This document shows, one piece after another, positions 1-6,278 of a stretch of 7,521 nucleotides of DNA (the first letter of the stretch is position 1; the number at the start of each line of letters is the position of its first letter). A model generated the notes under the pieces. That model was not told where the DNA came from, did not search any database, and was given only the letters and a program-made list of their open reading frames with translations. The translations under genes were made by a program, and so were the position numbers. The DNA comes from Bacteroidota bacterium (GTDB taxonomy: Bacteria; Bacteroidota; Bacteroidia; Bacteroidales; B18-G4): contig QMPN01000142.1 of NCBI GenBank assembly GCA_003648575.1, forward strand, positions 1 through 7,521, read 5' to 3'.

Positions 1-28
1 GTCTCAAGTCTCAATACTCAATACTCTA
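1..28. repeat. Tandem 7-bp repeat upstream of the first permease
   Basis: Four consecutive 7-bp units run from the window edge (1-7, 8-14, 15-21, 22-28). The first two are identical (GTCTCAA), the third is TACTCAA and the fourth is a degenerate TACTCTA. The array may extend left of the window. The shared core CTCAA recurs with the same 7-bp period in the spacer before the second permease (1324-1358). No TAnnTTTG promoter element is visible in 1-58, so the transcription start of the cluster is probably further upstream. The role of the repeat is unknown. Confidence 0.75.
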
Positions 29-58
29 CAATAACCCAGCACCCAACAATAATAAAAG

Positions 59-1279
59 ATGAATGAATATTTCAAAATTGCCTGGCGAAACCTCTGGAGA
101 AATAAAAAACGCACGCTGATCACGGTGGCCTCCGTATTTTTCGCCGTCTTCCTGGCCCTGATGATGCGGTCCATGCAATTCGGCTCATATGAGATCATGG
201 AAGAAAATACCATCAAGAATACTACGGGCTATATCCAGATCCATCAGGATGGCTACTGGGACGATAAGACTATCAACAATATTTTTGATGATACAGGCAT
301 TTCAGAAAGTCTCGATGAAATGTCCAATATCAGCATGAGCATACCCAGGTTAGAATCCTTTGCCCTCGGGTCTGCCGGATCAAGCACTAAAGGAATCGTT
401 GTGATCGGCACCGACCCAGAGATTGAAAGCCGTGCCAGTGGCCTTGAAAAACGTGTGATCGAAGGTGAATACCTGCAGAAAGGCGATCCGGGCGTGTTAA
501 TCGTGGTCAACCTCGCCAAGTTCCTGAAACTCGGTGTAGGAGATACTATTACGCTTATCAGTCAGGGTTATCATGGCGTAACTGCTGCCGGGATTTACCC
601 GATCAGGGGAATCATCAGCTTCCCGTCGACAGCCATGAACAACAAATTGCTTTACATGGACCTCACACAGGCACAATATCTATATGGGGCACCGAACATG
701 CTCACATCCATTTCTATCATGCTTCACAATCCAAAGAAGCTGGCATCTGATACTACCGCTATTCGCGAAAAGATCGGCCCCGGATATGAGATTATGGAAT
801 GGAAGGAAATGAATCCGGAGGTAGTTCAAAGCATTGAAAGCGATAACATCAGCGGAATGTTCATGCTCGGGATCCTCTACATTGTTGTAGGATTTGGCAT
901 CCTGGGTACCATGATGATGATGACATTGGAAAGAAAAAGGGAATTCGGGGTGATGGTCTCAGTGGGAATGCAAAGGCATAAACTTGCCACCATTGTATTT
1001 ATCGAAACCATTTACATTGCCCTGATCGGGGTCATCAGCGGAATCGTTGCTGCTACGCCTCTTATGTACTACTTTCACCTCAATCCGATCCAGTTGACAG
1101 GTGAAGCCGCCAAGGCCATGCTGGACATGAATATTGAGCCCATCATGCCTTTTTCAATGGATCTTCCAATATATTATAACCAGGCTATTGTTGTGCTCGT
1201 ACTGACCTGCATCGCCGTCCTATACCCCTTGATAGTAATACACAGATTTAAGGTATTGCAGGCAATTAGAGGACACTAG
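59..1279 (+). CDS. ABC transporter permease, FtsX/MacB-like (LolC/LolE type), first of a pair
   Basis: Inner-membrane subunit of a type VII (MacB/LolCDE-fold) ABC transporter, 406 aa, a normal length for a stand-alone LolC/E-type permease. The N-terminus carries the family's amphipathic motif AWRNLWRNKKR (residues 8-18), followed by TM1 at about 19-36. A large extracytoplasmic domain spans roughly 38-260. Three more hydrophobic segments follow at about 267-290, 312-339 and 376-397. Directly after TM2 lies the FtsX-family cytoplasmic signature ERKREFG (292-297 plus E291), then VMVSVGM, the coupling region that contacts the ATPase. The ATG at 59 is supported because the conserved motif begins only seven residues later and the upstream sequence is A-rich. 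A second permease of almost the same length follows after 83 nt, and the ATPase lies downstream at 4319, suggesting a heterodimeric transporter. Such machines use ATP to drive periplasmic movements (lipoprotein release, export, cell-wall control) and do not usually import. The substrate cannot be told from sequence. Confidence 0.92.
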   Translation: MNEYFKIAWRNLWRNKKRTLITVASVFFAVFLALMMRSMQFGSYEIMEENTIKNTTGYIQIHQDGYWDDKTINNIFDDTGISESLDEMSNISMSIPRLESFALGSAGSSTKGIVVIGTDPEIESRASGLEKRVIEGEYLQKGDPGVLIVVNLAKFLKLGVGDTITLISQGYHGVTAAGIYPIRGIISFPSTAMNNKLLYMDLTQAQYLYGAPNMLTSISIMLHNPKKLASDTTAIREKIGPGYEIMEWKEMNPEVVQSIESDNISGMFMLGILYIVVGFGILGTMMMMTLERKREFGVMVSVGMQRHKLATIVFIETIYIALIGVISGIVAATPLMYYFHLNPIQLTGEAAKAMLDMNIEPIMPFSMDLPIYYNQAIVVLVLTCIAVLYPLIVIHRFKVLQAIRGH

Positions 1280-1312
1280 AATATACACTTTACAATATAG
1301 AATATACAAAGT
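1278..1312. repeat. Degenerate AT-rich 7-bp periodic segment after permease 1
   Basis: The segment starts in the stop codon of the first permease. It contains AGAATAT at 1278-1284 and again at 1299-1305, with the related ACAATAT at 1292-1298. The shared 9-mer GAATATACA occurs at 1279 and 1300, exactly 21 bp (three periods of 7) apart. It lies just upstream of the clearer heptamer array at 1324-1358 and may be a decayed part of the same kind of array. The period is visible but the sequence is simple and AT-rich, so chance is possible. Confidence 0.4.
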
Positions 1313-1323
1313 GATTTTATAAC

Positions 1324-1358
1324 AACTCAAAACTCAACACTCAACACTCAAAACTTAT
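1324..1358. repeat. Tandem 7-bp repeat before the second permease
   Basis: Five consecutive 7-bp units: AACTCAA twice (1324-1330, 1331-1337), CACTCAA twice (1338-1344, 1345-1351), and a degenerate AACTTAT (1352-1358). The array stops four bases before the ATG at 1363. The unit core CTCAA and the period match the array at 1-28, so the two permease genes are each preceded by the same repeat type. Closeness to the start codon means the array is probably transcribed as part of the leader and could influence translation, but nothing here proves that. Confidence 0.8.
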
Positions 1359-1362
1359 TGAT

Positions 1363-2586
1363 ATGATCTGGTCTGTAGCATGGAGAAACGTATGGAGGAA
1401 TAAACTCCGAAGCCTGGTGGTTATCCTGGCCACAGCCATTGGGCTGTTTGGCTGCCTGTTTATGGTCGCACTAATGAATGGTATTACGCAGCAAAAGGTG
1501 GATGATACCAAACAGAATGAGATTTCCGACATGCAAATCCATAATCCCAAATTTCTGGAGGATGAAACCATCGAATATTCCATCCCCGAACCCGGAAAGG
1601 TCACTGCATTTCTGAATACCAGTGAAGATGTGCAAGCATTTTGCCTCAGGACCAAGGCCACCGGTATGGCCAGTACGGCTCATTCAGGCAATGGAGTGAT
1701 GATCAATGGAATTGATCCGGAGAAAGAGAAAATGGTGACCGCCATCCATGAAAAGTTGATAGAAGGCACCTACTTTGAAAATGCAGGTCGCATTCCTTCC
1801 ATAATAATTTCCTATAAGCTTGCTAAGCACCTGAAAACCGGTACCGGGAAAAAAGTAGTGCTGACCACCGCGGCCCTGGATGGAGAAACTTCCCAGGCCC
1901 TGTACAGAGTAGAAGGAGTCTTCAGAACCTCCAACGCCGTATTCGATGAGATGAATGTTTTCATCCAGACCGGACAACTGCAGAATATGGTCGATCCCGG
2001 AAATGAAACCGTATCAGAAATAGCCATCAAATACAATAATGGTGTCGATATAAATGTCGCCAAAAGCGTCCTGACATCAGAGTTTCCCGAATTGAGTGTA
2101 CTAACATGGAAAGAACTTGCACCTACACTCATGGCTATTGTTGGCATGATGGATCAGTTTGGGTTCGTCCTCATTCTTATCATATTGCTGGCCCTCACTT
2201 TCGGGATCATTAACGTAATGTTAATGGTGATTATCGAACGCACCAGGGAACTGGGTATGCTCATGGCTATTGGCATGAACCGTTTCCGGGTTTTTCGGAT
2301 GATCATGCTGGAGACCATATTTATGTCGGTTACAGGTGCTATTTTAGGCGTTGCCCTCTCGGTTGGGACCATCGCTCTGGCCAGCCGTAAGGGACTCAAT
2401 TTTGCCTCATGGTCAGAAGGCTTCGAATCATTGGGGTATAACGCCCACGTGTTCCCTGTGATCGAAACTACGTTTTACATCTTCCTGGGGATCATGGTGA
2501 TCATAGCAGCTATGCTTGCATCGATATGGCCGGCCAGGAAAGCATTAAAATTACACCCGGCAGAAGCAGTGCGGGATGAGAGTTAA
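1363..2586 (+). CDS. ABC transporter permease, FtsX/MacB-like (LolC/LolE type), second of a pair
   Basis: Partner permease of the same transporter, 407 aa. It repeats the layout of its neighbour: the N-terminal AWRNVWRNKLR motif (residues 6-16), TM1 at about 17-38, a large extracytoplasmic domain to about 260, and hydrophobic segments at about 267-291, 313-338 and 369-389. The FtsX signature ERTRELGMLMAIG occupies 292-304. The C-terminus WPARKALKLHPAEAVRDES is the classic MacB-family ending, in which a short cytoplasmic tail follows TM4. Outside these motifs the two permeases differ widely, especially in the extracytoplasmic domain, which points to an old heterodimeric pair and not a recent duplication. 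The ATG at 1363 places the conserved motif at the very N-terminus, as in the first permease. No ATPase domain is fused to either protein, unlike true MacB; the ATPase is supplied by the gene at 4319. The extracytoplasmic domain presumably meets the substrate or a periplasmic partner. Confidence 0.93.
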   Translation: MIWSVAWRNVWRNKLRSLVVILATAIGLFGCLFMVALMNGITQQKVDDTKQNEISDMQIHNPKFLEDETIEYSIPEPGKVTAFLNTSEDVQAFCLRTKATGMASTAHSGNGVMINGIDPEKEKMVTAIHEKLIEGTYFENAGRIPSIIISYKLAKHLKTGTGKKVVLTTAALDGETSQALYRVEGVFRTSNAVFDEMNVFIQTGQLQNMVDPGNETVSEIAIKYNNGVDINVAKSVLTSEFPELSVLTWKELAPTLMAIVGMMDQFGFVLILIILLALTFGIINVMLMVIIERTRELGMLMAIGMNRFRVFRMIMLETIFMSVTGAILGVALSVGTIALASRKGLNFASWSEGFESLGYNAHVFPVIETTFYIFLGIMVIIAAMLASIWPARKALKLHPAEAVRDES

Positions 2587-2593
2587 TATATAC

Positions 2594-2633
2594 TGTTTCA
2601 TTGTTTCACTGTTTCATTGTTTCATTGATTGAA
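2594..2633. repeat. Tandem 8-bp repeat before the T9SS-protein gene
   Basis: Four consecutive octamers (2594-2601, 2602-2609, 2610-2617, 2618-2625) read TGTTTCAT, the second ending in C. A decayed fifth unit, TGATTGAA, lies at 2626-2633. The array starts seven bases after the stop codon of the second permease and ends ten bases before the TTG start of the next gene, filling most of the 57-nt spacer. Both unit length and sequence differ from the 7-bp arrays at 1-28 and 1324-1358. Function is unknown; slippage-prone spacing between co-transcribed genes is one possibility. Confidence 0.8.
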
Positions 2634-2643
2634 GAAGTAAAAT

Positions 2644-4308
2644 TTGAATAAACTGCTAAAATACGGATGCTTACTATTACCGGTAATTTATATGATCTCC
2701 GGCGGAATGGCCATTGGACAAACACCAGGTCTTAATGAAGAGAAGTATTGGGATTACCGTGATAAGCTAAAAAATGATTTTATGATCGGCATCGGGCCGG
2801 AGATGGGAATGAGCATCCCGGCAGGGATCCGAGATACTATTTCCGGAGTACTTCAATGGACTGATGCCACCATGTCGCTGGGCGAATACATTGGCGTGCT
2901 GGCCATGGAATACCGTATTCTGGAAGGGAAAGGCAGTGAAACCGATGAAACTGTAAAAGAATTGTTTTATGCCCTCTATGCACTCAACAGGCTGGATTTT
3001 CATGCAGAGCCATTTTATGGAGGAATGCCAAGTCTGAACGGCTTTTTCATCCGCGACGATATTGATGAAGATTCCCTGGATATGACGGCCGTACTTGAGC
3101 ACCTGAACCAGGGCCTCCCCTTTCCGCAGATCAGCGGGCTGGATTCCGACCATATGGATCCAATTCCGCAAAACAATGAGGAAAGCCTCGATCAGGCCAT
3201 CACCCTCATCACCGGGCTGGGACTGGTGAGCAGGTGTGTGCCTGAAGATGTTGTTTTTACTGATGACAAGAGTGTGCAGGAATTCCAGGATTTCGAGACT
3301 TCACTCAAGCAGGAAGCGGAGAACATGATTACCCGTATAGTAAATTACATGAAGGAAGGTGATTCGACGAGGGTGTATCTCGACCCTTCTGATCCAAACC
3401 TGTTCGGAATGCAGGGTGATGCATGGGATTTTATCATTAAAAACCCTGTTACTTTTGAGCCTGTACTTCGAGGAGAAAATGCATTTCTGTTGTCAAAGGG
3501 ATTCACATCTGCCAAGTACCATTTTACCGGGCTATACTCCCCTACTACCGATCTGATGATGGACACTATTGCAGATACGCTTTTCAAAGCTTTTGAAAGC
3601 TTCATTATCCCCAACGACCAGGACTTCAAGCTGATCAACCTGAATGCCATGTCGAACTACTGGCCGTCCGGATTACAGGAAGACACCAGCAATACTGAAT
3701 ACAACGCACGGATACTCGGACCAAGGGCACAATCCCAGGGATACGAATGGGTTCCTATGCTGCATCAACTGGTGTTTGGAGGTGTGAACAACTACCTCAT
3801 GTCCGAGCTCCCTCCCGATACACTATTTTATAATAATCCTTTTGGATACTACGCGTATTTGCTTGACCTGGCCCCTCCTGAAGGCCCGTTTAATTATGGA
3901 AATGGCCTCTATCCCGAATGGGAATGGAGTTCAAGCTCCCGAACCATACAGCCCGGACGAAGAGGTGAAATGAGTAACGCATTTCCAGGGAATTACAATG
4001 GCCTTGATTACATGCTGTACTTCAATATGTACACCCTCTTATTTTCAGGAACTATCGGTTCAAAAGAATTGGTTGAAGAGCATGTGAACATATACCCTAA
4101 TCCATTCAAAGACAAGATTACTCTTGATATCACTTCTCCTGCCAATTATGAGATCTTTGGTATTGATGGAAGACATGTTTTAAGCGGAGGGCCTGTGGAG
4201 AAGGGAAGCATCGGTATGAGGGAATTTCCTCCAGGCATATATATCATCAGGATATCAGATAACAACAATAATATTATAACAAGAAAAATAATCAAACAAC
4301 CCTATTAA
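2644..4308 (+). CDS. Secreted protein of unknown function with a C-terminal type IX secretion sorting domain
   Basis: 554 aa. An N-terminal signal peptide (basic start, hydrophobic about 9-24, likely cleavage near residues 25-26) directs Sec export. Residues 481-554 form a type A T9SS sorting domain: it opens with VNIYPNPF, contains a middle beta segment with FGIDGRHVLSG, then FPPGIYIIRI, and ends in ITRKIIKQ. The protein should therefore cross the outer membrane by the type IX system and be released or anchored on the surface. The body (about 27-470) matches no enzyme family that I recognise. It starts with predicted helices (for example GEYIGVLAMEYRIL from residue 80, then an LFYALYALNRLD helix) and an LNGFFIRDD motif at 131-139; later parts are rich in aromatic and acidic residues. 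An alpha/alpha-barrel-like, sugar-related fold is conceivable but unproven. The start must be TTG: an in-frame TAA lies at 2638-2640, and the next ATG (codon 17) would cut through the signal peptide. It sits between the permeases and the ATPase, 10 nt before the latter, which ties it to the transporter. Confidence 0.9.
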   Translation: MNKLLKYGCLLLPVIYMISGGMAIGQTPGLNEEKYWDYRDKLKNDFMIGIGPEMGMSIPAGIRDTISGVLQWTDATMSLGEYIGVLAMEYRILEGKGSETDETVKELFYALYALNRLDFHAEPFYGGMPSLNGFFIRDDIDEDSLDMTAVLEHLNQGLPFPQISGLDSDHMDPIPQNNEESLDQAITLITGLGLVSRCVPEDVVFTDDKSVQEFQDFETSLKQEAENMITRIVNYMKEGDSTRVYLDPSDPNLFGMQGDAWDFIIKNPVTFEPVLRGENAFLLSKGFTSAKYHFTGLYSPTTDLMMDTIADTLFKAFESFIIPNDQDFKLINLNAMSNYWPSGLQEDTSNTEYNARILGPRAQSQGYEWVPMLHQLVFGGVNNYLMSELPPDTLFYNNPFGYYAYLLDLAPPEGPFNYGNGLYPEWEWSSSSRTIQPGRRGEMSNAFPGNYNGLDYMLYFNMYTLLFSGTIGSKELVEEHVNIYPNPFKDKITLDITSPANYEIFGIDGRHVLSGGPVEKGSIGMREFPPGIYIIRISDNNNNIITRKIIKQPY

Positions 4309-4318
4309 ATTTCAAATC

Positions 4319-5005
4319 ATGTCAATAATTCAGATCAGCGATTTGCATAAAGTTTACGATGAAACCAAGGTGCCTGTTTATGCCTTGAACGGTGTAGACA
4401 TGTCGATAGAAGAAGGTGAATTTACAGCCATAGTCGGGCCATCAGGATCGGGCAAGACCACCCTGCTGAATATGATCGGAGGGCTCGATAGTCCTAGCAG
4501 CGGCAGCGTAAAAATAGGAGGAACAGAAGTGGGTAAGCTTAAGCCCAGGAAACTGATCGACTTCAGGCTGCACAATATTGGATTTGTATTCCAGGCATAC
4601 AACCTCATCCCTGTGCTCACTGCTATAGAGAATGTAGCATTTATCATGCAGTTGCAGGGCCAGCCCAAGGATAAGCGGCATCAGCGTGCAAAGGAATTGC
4701 TTGAAGCAGTTGGAATAGCCGACAAGGCCGATCAGCGCCCGGGAAATCTTTCCGGCGGTCAGCAACAGCGTGTGGCAGTAGCCAGGGCACTGGCGTCAGA
4801 GCCTAAGTTCATCCTGGCGGATGAGCCCACAGCCAATCTCGACTCCACTTCCACCAGGGAATTGCTCGATATTATGCAGAAGATGAATGAGGAATCGAAG
4901 ATCACCTTCCTTTTCTGTACCCATGATCAGCGGGTTATGGATAAGGCACGAAGGATTATTACCATTGACGATGGAAAAGTATCATCCGATGAAAGTATCT
5001 CTTAG
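4319..5005 (+). CDS. ABC transporter ATP-binding protein, LolD/MacB family
   Basis: Cytoplasmic ATPase that powers the two permeases, 228 aa, the usual LolD length. All nucleotide-binding motifs are intact: Walker A GPSGSGKT (40-47), Q-loop glutamine 92 in VFQAYNLIPVLTAIENV, ABC signature LSGGQQQRVAVARAL (144-158), Walker B ILADEP with catalytic E169, D-loop NLDS (173-176) and switch histidine 202 in THD. The Q-loop context (AYNLIP...TAIENV) and the QQQR signature are typical of the LolD/MacB/FtsE group. The gene follows the T9SS-protein gene by 10 nt and its last 17 nt overlap the start of the outer-membrane protein gene, so the three are almost certainly co-transcribed. The permeases are separated from it by the T9SS gene, an unusual order for this family. 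It is called lolD-like and not LolD itself because the rest of a Lol pathway is not visible here. Confidence 0.95.
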   Translation: MSIIQISDLHKVYDETKVPVYALNGVDMSIEEGEFTAIVGPSGSGKTTLLNMIGGLDSPSSGSVKIGGTEVGKLKPRKLIDFRLHNIGFVFQAYNLIPVLTAIENVAFIMQLQGQPKDKRHQRAKELLEAVGIADKADQRPGNLSGGQQQRVAVARALASEPKFILADEPTANLDSTSTRELLDIMQKMNEESKITFLFCTHDQRVMDKARRIITIDDGKVSSDESIS

Positions 5006-6161
5006 AATATTACTTGCAGCAATGCTTTTAATGGCTGTGGCCAGCATTCAGGCACAGGACGGTAAAAAGTTACGTAACTGGACCCTGAACGGGCATCTGC
5101 AGAGCCTGGGAACCGTCTGGGTGCAGGAATGGGACGGCACCTGGCAAACTCAGACTGATATCAGGAACCGCTTCGACTTTAAATGGTATCCCGGAAACTT
5201 TGCCATGCATATTGGCATGAGAAACAACTTTTCTTTTGGGATGATCCCAAGGGTGTACTATCCATATATGGCCGATATGGCTGTTCAGGATGCCGGATAT
5301 CTGGATATGACACGCCTGATCGCAAAGGATAGCAGCTATTTTATGACCACAAATTTTGACCGCTTCAATATTCAATACACTGCCGGCGATTTTCAGGCCA
5401 CGGTGGGCCGTCAGCGTATTAACTGGGGAATCAACTATGTATGGAACCCAAATGACATCTTTAACACCTTTGATTATTTCGATTTCGACTATGTGGAAAG
5501 ACCCGGTTGTGATGCTGTTCACCTACAATATTATACTGGTCCGGCCTCTTCAGTAGAGGTGGCTGTCAAGATCGACCATAATGAGGAAATTACCCTGGCG
5601 GGGATGTACAGGTTTAACAAATGGAGTTACGACTTCCAGTTCCTGGGCGGATATATGACCGGCGATTACGTGATCGGTGCCGGATGGTCGGGCAACATCA
5701 AGGGTGCCGGCTTTAACGGTGAGATGAGCTATTTTCACCCGGAAGAGAACTTTGGCGATACCTGTGGGGTATTTGTAAGCTCCCTGGGGGTGAATTATAC
5801 TTTTAAGAGCAGCCTTATGCTGCAACTTTCCGGGCTGTACAACAGCAATGGAACCACCGGTCCTGCCGGTATGGGCGCCAGCTTTTTCGTACAGCAAAAT
5901 ATCAGTCCGAAAACCCTCAGCCTGGCAAAGTTTTCCACCTTCGGGAGTATCTCATACCCTGTTACGCCCCTGTTTACTGCCAGCCTGGCGGGGATATTCA
6001 ACCCCAATGACAAATCAGTATTTGTTGGACCAACATTCGATATCTCCCTGAGCAGTAATGTGAGCTTCCTTCTCACCGCACAGATGTTCTTTGGTGATGA
6101 AGGCACCGAATTCGGGGATTATGGCACGCTGGCTTATGGCAGGCTGAAGTGGAACTTTTAG
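4989..6161 (+). CDS. Predicted outer-membrane beta-barrel (porin-like) protein
   Basis: 390 aa with a clean signal peptide (MKVSLRILLAAMLLMAVASIQA, cleavage probably after A22). The mature part has alternating hydrophobic/polar strands, frequent aromatic girdle residues, many glycines, and a C-terminal strand ending LKWNF, whose last-residue phenylalanine is typical of BAM-assembled barrels. A distinctive block at 140-177 reads GRQRINWG, then WNPNDIFN, then DFDYVERPGCDAV. This type of motif (a GRQ..NWG strand followed by a NP.D..N turn and a .RPG.D element) occurs in porin-like barrels reminiscent of the DUF1302 group; I assign no family firmly. The reading frame is open from 4887, but the ATG at 4989 gives the best signal peptide; an in-frame ATG at 4971 would add only six residues. 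The start lies 17 nt inside the ATPase gene, suggesting translational coupling. It could provide the outer-membrane end of the transport system. Two cysteines (174, 259) are present in the mature protein. Confidence 0.85.
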   Translation: MKVSLRILLAAMLLMAVASIQAQDGKKLRNWTLNGHLQSLGTVWVQEWDGTWQTQTDIRNRFDFKWYPGNFAMHIGMRNNFSFGMIPRVYYPYMADMAVQDAGYLDMTRLIAKDSSYFMTTNFDRFNIQYTAGDFQATVGRQRINWGINYVWNPNDIFNTFDYFDFDYVERPGCDAVHLQYYTGPASSVEVAVKIDHNEEITLAGMYRFNKWSYDFQFLGGYMTGDYVIGAGWSGNIKGAGFNGEMSYFHPEENFGDTCGVFVSSLGVNYTFKSSLMLQLSGLYNSNGTTGPAGMGASFFVQQNISPKTLSLAKFSTFGSISYPVTPLFTASLAGIFNPNDKSVFVGPTFDISLSSNVSFLLTAQMFFGDEGTEFGDYGTLAYGRLKWNF

Positions 6162-6213
6162 TGTAATCAGGATTGGCGCTGGAAGGGTGTCGTATTGGTG
6201 ATAGAACAAAATT

Positions 6214-6226
6214 CGCTTAACAAGCG
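6214..6226. other. Short perfect inverted repeat in the 117-nt spacer
   Basis: CGCTT (6214-6218) and AAGCG (6222-6226) are separated by three bases and followed by an AT-rich run. The stem is only 5 bp, so this is at best a weak terminator or a small operator-like palindrome between the barrel gene and the HAD lipoprotein gene. The rest of the spacer (6162-6278) shows no convincing promoter and becomes A-rich just before the ATG at 6279. Confidence 0.25.
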
Positions 6227-6278
6227 TTTATATCTCTGCATGAATATCGCTATCCAAAACAAGAAAAAACAAATACCA

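Noticed and set aside
1324..1358. Tandem repeats taken as a CRISPR array or phage attachment site
   Set aside because: The units are 7 bp, contiguous and without spacers; no cas, integrase or tRNA gene is in the window.
2767..3171. 134-codon minus-strand open frame within the T9SS gene
   Set aside because: It overlaps a gene with clear export and sorting signals, has no domain or start context of its own, and fits a chance antisense frame.
4887..4988. N-terminal extension of the barrel protein from an ATG at 4887
   Set aside because: It would put 34 residues in front of a clean signal peptide and lie wholly within the conserved C-terminal part of the ATPase gene.
59..5005. MacAB-TolC drug or toxin exporter
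   Set aside because: The permeases lack a fused ATPase, and no HlyD/MacA adaptor or TolC-like protein is encoded here.
59..5005. The canonical LolCDE lipoprotein-release system
   Set aside because: The motifs fit the family, but no LolA or LolB is present and the gene order, interrupted by a T9SS-protein gene, is not that of a standard lol operon; the general family label is safer.
5070..5522. 150-codon open frame on the minus strand within the barrel gene
   Set aside because: It is a shadow of the barrel gene, which has a signal peptide, strand pattern and C-terminal aromatic residue; the antisense translation shows no recognisable domain.
6231..6238. TATCTCTG as a promoter -7 element for the HAD gene
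   Set aside because: It misses the TTTG consensus by one base and has no TTG at the expected distance upstream.
6195..6278. N-terminal extension of the HAD lipoprotein from ATG at 6195
   Set aside because: It would bury the lipoprotein signal 28 residues inside the protein; the ATG at 6279 gives a normal signal and an A-rich leader.
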